Part shown: in pieces, positions 61,717 to 64,000 of the stretch
Layout: each line of letters begins with the position of its first letter
Position numbering within the stretch: position 1 is the stretch's first letter
DNA from: Roseibium polysiphoniae
GTDB lineage: Bacteria > Pseudomonadota > Alphaproteobacteria > Rhizobiales > Stappiaceae
Length of the DNA stretch: 64,000 nt
Direction: 5' to 3'
Assembly: GCF_014842925.1 (NCBI RefSeq)
Contig: NZ_JACYXJ010000004.1
Location: forward strand, 434,001-498,000
Notes under the pieces: generated by a model
Told to the model about the DNA's origin: nothing
The model's database searches: none
What the model saw: only the letters and a program-made list of their open reading frames with translations
Made by a program: the position numbers and the translations under genes

Positions 61717-63014
61717 CAGTATCCAAGAAGCAGGCGTGGCAGGGTGAGGCTGATTGCCGGGACGTAGGTGACCAAAAGCAGAAGGGCAAAAAGCACCGCA
61801 TAGAAGGGAAGCAGTGGCCGGATGACCGCGCTGATACTGGTTCCTCCGACCGAACAGCCGACAAAGAGCGCGGAGCCCACCGGCGGCGTGCAGATGCCAA
61901 TACACAGGTTGAAGGTCATCACGATACCGAAGTGAACCGGGTCCATGCCAAGGTCGCGAACCACCGGCATGAAGATCGGAGTGAAGATCAGGAGGGCTGG
62001 CGTCATGTCCATGAACGTGCCGACGATCAACAGTGCTATGTTGATTGCGAGCAGGATCACGATCGGATTTTCGGAGATGCTGAGCAACGCATCTGAAAGC
62101 GCAAACGGAATATCACCAAAGGCCATGGCTCTGCTCATGGCGATGCTGGCACCGATCATCAGAAGAACGATCGAAGTCGTCACGGCCGATTCCGTGATGA
62201 TCGACGGAAGGTCTTTCACTCCGATCTCTCGGTACCAAACAAGAGCGAGAAGCAGAGTGTAGACCACAGCAATGGCAGACGCTTCGGTTGCCGTGAAAGC
62301 GCCGCTGATGATCCCGCCCATGACGATGATGATCAGACCAAGCGGCAGGATCGCGTCAGCTGTCGCGCGGAAGACCTCTTGCCAGGTGGATCGCGGCGCG
62401 AGTGGGTATCCGCGCTTCTTCGCTATGATCCCAGCAACGATCATCAGGCTGAGACCCATCAGAATGCCCGGCAAATAACCTGCGACAAAAAGGGCTGCGA
62501 TTGAGGTGCCACCAGTGATGAGGGAGTAAACGATCAGCGTTGCTGACGGCGGGATCAAAAGCCCGGTCGGGCAAGAGGCGATGTTGACGGCGGCCGAATA
62601 AGCCGGGTCATAGCCTTCTTTTTTCTGCAATGGCGACATAACGCCGCCAACGGCAGCTGCTGCGGCAACGGCTGAGCCGGAAATTGAACCGAACATCATA
62701 TTGGCCAGCACGTTGCAATGTGCCAGAGCGCCTGGAAGCCGGCCACCCAGAACCTTCGCAAAGGCAATCAGGCGCATCGCGATGCCGCCTCGGTTCATGA
62801 TGTTGCCGGCAAGGATGAAGAACGGGATCGCAAGAAGTGTGAAACTGTCCAGTCCGGATGCCATCTGCTGAGCAACGATGAAGACCGACTGGTTGAAATC
62901 CATGAACAGCAAGAAGGTGATTGCTGCCGCCGCGCCGATTGCGAATGCAATCGGAACACCGATTGCTGTCAGCAAGCCGAATGCCCCGAAGAGCAGAAGA
63001 GCCGCACTGGCCAT
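61716..63014 (-). CDS. TRAP transporter large membrane subunit, DctM family
   Basis: A 432-residue DctM protein. Typical motifs: FTLLAIPFFILAGNIMNRGGIAMRLIAFAKVLGG, MFGSISGSAVAAAAAVGGVMSP, SCPTGLLIPPSATLIVYSLITGGTS and NLCIGICTPPVGSALFVGCSVGGTS. It ends overlapping the GH31 start codon, so transporter and glycosidase are translationally coupled. Its binding protein is most likely the divergent gene at 63813. Confidence 0.94.
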   Translation of the reverse strand: MASAALLLFGAFGLLTAIGVPIAFAIGAAAAITFLLFMDFNQSVFIVAQQMASGLDSFTLLAIPFFILAGNIMNRGGIAMRLIAFAKVLGGRLPGALAHCNVLANMMFGSISGSAVAAAAAVGGVMSPLQKKEGYDPAYSAAVNIASCPTGLLIPPSATLIVYSLITGGTSIAALFVAGYLPGILMGLSLMIVAGIIAKKRGYPLAPRSTWQEVFRATADAILPLGLIIIVMGGIISGAFTATEASAIAVVYTLLLALVWYREIGVKDLPSIITESAVTTSIVLLMIGASIAMSRAMAFGDIPFALSDALLSISENPIVILLAINIALLIVGTFMDMTPALLIFTPIFMPVVRDLGMDPVHFGIVMTFNLCIGICTPPVGSALFVGCSVGGTSISAVIRPLLPFYAVLFALLLLVTYVPAISLTLPRLLLGY

Positions 63015-63040
63015 GTTAAACTCCTAGAATAGAAATGCCC

Positions 63041-63544
63041 TTAGTCGAGCGGGCCAAATGCGGGTTCATCAGCCTGTTTTGACTCGCCCGATCCGAGATC
63101 CAGAGCGAATGACAGGCAGTAGTAGATCATCACCAGGCCGGCGAAGGGGATGGCGCCATAGACGTATCCCATCGGGATTTGCAGGCTTGGGGTCACCTGA
63201 CCAGAAGCCAGAGTTTTTGCCACAAGTTGCCCGCCGCCGTAGACCATGACGATCGCGCAAAAGAGACCGACAACGCCCAAGATCACAAGCTCGGACAAGA
63301 GCTTGCGCTTGCCGCTTAGCTGCAGCGTCAGCAGATCGATGGCGAGATGGCGCCCCTGGCCGAGCGTGTAGGCACCGCCGATCAAGGCGAGCCACATAAA
63401 CAGGAAACGGGCGAGTTCGTCTGTCGTGGTGCTTGGCGTGCCGAGAATGAAGCGGCTGACCACCTGCCAGACAACACATACGACCAGGATGCTGAAGATC
63501 AGAACCAGCGCGCACTTCAGGGTCGAGTCGACGGTGCTACGCAT
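63041..63544 (-). CDS. TRAP transporter small membrane subunit, DctQ family
   Basis: A 167-residue four-helix protein with WQVVSRFILGTPSTTTDELARFLFMWLALIGGAYTLGQGRHLAIDLL, a clear DctQ pattern. Two in-frame ATGs two codons apart are possible; I choose the second (MRSTVDST) because GGAG is eight bases upstream, while the first at 63550 is too close. It lies 26 bp upstream of the DctM gene. Confidence 0.9.
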   Translation of the reverse strand: MRSTVDSTLKCALVLIFSILVVCVVWQVVSRFILGTPSTTTDELARFLFMWLALIGGAYTLGQGRHLAIDLLTLQLSGKRKLLSELVILGVVGLFCAIVMVYGGGQLVAKTLASGQVTPSLQIPMGYVYGAIPFAGLVMIYYCLSFALDLGSGESKQADEPAFGPLD

Positions 63545-63550
63545 TGGCAT

Positions 63551-63812
63551 GTCTCCAAAGATCTATGGAAGCTGGATGACACATGGCGCACTCCTCCCGT
63601 CGCTGCTCTTGCGTTCCTTTTATGTTAGGCCAAAAACCACGAGAGAGATAAACTGGTCAACCAATTTTATCTGACTGGTTGACTAATTTTAGAAACTAGC
63701 AAATGTTCTCGCTTGGATTGGTTGACCAGATGAAGCCTTCTGGTTGAACCGGCCAATGCAGATTGAACCGCATCTCACACGAGAATGCGAGTAAACCCTG
63801 GGAGGGATTTCA
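63551..63812. promoter_or_regulatory. Divergent TRAP control region with repeated TGGTTGACCA elements
   Basis: The region between the DctQ gene (minus) and the binding-protein gene (plus) contains four related elements: TGGTCAACCA (63654-63663), TGGTTGACTA (63676-63685), TGGTTGACCA (63719-63728) and TGGTTGAACC (63741-63750). The first two share a following AATTTTA and are 22 bp apart, about two helical turns on the same face. They look like operator copies for a regulator not in this window. Confidence 0.6.
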
Positions 63813-64000
63813 ATGGTGAATTTTACACGCGTTACCGCTCTTGCTGCGACGACTATCTTGGGCGCAAGCCTGACCGCAGAGGCTGCAACTCTGCGCCTGA
63901 ATCACAACAACCCGCCGGAGCATCCGGTGCATATCTCCATGCAGATCATGGCTGATCGTGTTGCCGAACTGACCGACGGCGACGTCAAGATCCGGATCTA
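63813..64000 (+). CDS. TRAP transporter substrate-binding protein, DctP family, 3' truncated
   Basis: The first 62 residues are present, cut by the window end. GGGAGG precedes the ATG. A signal peptide (VNFTRVTALAATTILGASLTAEA, cut near AEA) is followed by ATLRLNHNNPPEHPVHISMQIMADRVAELTDGDVKIRI, the usual first strand and helix of DctP proteins. It should serve the DctQM subunits encoded divergently at 61716-63544. Confidence 0.9.
   Translation, partial: MVNFTRVTALAATTILGASLTAEAATLRLNHNNPPEHPVHISMQIMADRVAELTDGDVKIRI

Noticed and set aside
1..64000. Mobile elements, CRISPR arrays, tRNA or rRNA genes
   Set aside because: I looked for transposase or integrase motifs, regularly spaced repeats and tRNA-like cloverleaf segments and saw none; the short repeats near 63654-63750 are promoter elements, not an array.

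Overview
This 64 kb window looks like chromosomal sequence of a carbohydrate-rich, probably marine or plant-associated alphaproteobacterium. The gene content (smo-type polyol operon, hmuSTUV haem operon with a TGA-N9-TCA iron-box-like element, many ABC and TRAP solute importers, De Ley-Doudoroff galactose genes) fits Hyphomicrobiales/Rhodobacterales, perhaps a Roseibium/Labrenzia-like member of Stappiaceae; that genus-level guess is inference only. I see no tRNA, rRNA, CRISPR array, insertion sequence, phage gene or replication origin. Coding density is high and operons are tightly packed, with many ATGA or TGATG stop/start overlaps.

Layout. (1) 1-643: the 3' part of a nitrilase-superfamily amidohydrolase. 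(2) 687-12970: an alpha/beta-galactoside operon on the minus strand (binding protein, two permeases, GH36 alpha-galactosidase, SDR dehydrogenase, DgoK, DgoA, SMP-30 lactonase, GH42 beta-galactosidase), with an IclR regulator and the ATPase running divergently. Together they import galactosides, release galactose and oxidise it through lactone and KDGal; only galactonate dehydratase is missing here. (3) 13085-21667: a sorbitol/mannitol operon (HAD phosphatase, SorC-type regulator, SmoEFGK importer, mannitol 2-dehydrogenase, fructokinase), converging on a GDP-mannose gene, manC. (4) 23250-27194: haem uptake and use, hmuSTUV.

(5) 27408-34507: a coenzyme F420 island. cofD, cofC, a fused FO synthase (fbiC), an unusually clear F420-dependent glucose-6-phosphate dehydrogenase (fgd) and cofE form one minus-strand operon, with a second luciferase-like oxidoreductase facing it. 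(6) 34627-42068: directly beside it, a complete 'GAK' gene set of unknown function: amphi-Trp protein, PPP-type metallophosphoesterase, histidine phosphatase, HprK-related kinase, RimK-like ATP-grasp ligase and a PhoU-like/aminoglycoside-phosphotransferase fusion in one overlapping operon, with a CofD/YvcK-like protein divergent. This is the part of the window most likely to hold an undescribed system.

(7) 42215-51873: a nitroreductase, a GntR regulator plus Gfo/Idh/MocA dehydrogenase, then a divergent TRAP importer operon with ABM protein, metallo-beta-lactamase-fold hydrolase, four-carbon acid-sugar kinase (OtnK), aldolase/decarboxylase (OtnC) and an isopropylmalate-dehydrogenase-like enzyme, together a likely tetronate-type acid-sugar pathway. 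(8) 51931-59066: an ABC importer operon with a tandem-domain glycerophosphodiester phosphodiesterase and a LacI regulator, with a perfect 16-bp palindrome upstream. (9) 59335-64000: a GH31 alpha-glycosidase translationally coupled to TRAP membrane subunits, with the TRAP binding protein starting divergently and cut by the window end.

Start sites were chosen by hand from Shine-Dalgarno positions, overlaps and family lengths. Functions are from recognised motifs and remembered family sequences; no database search was run.
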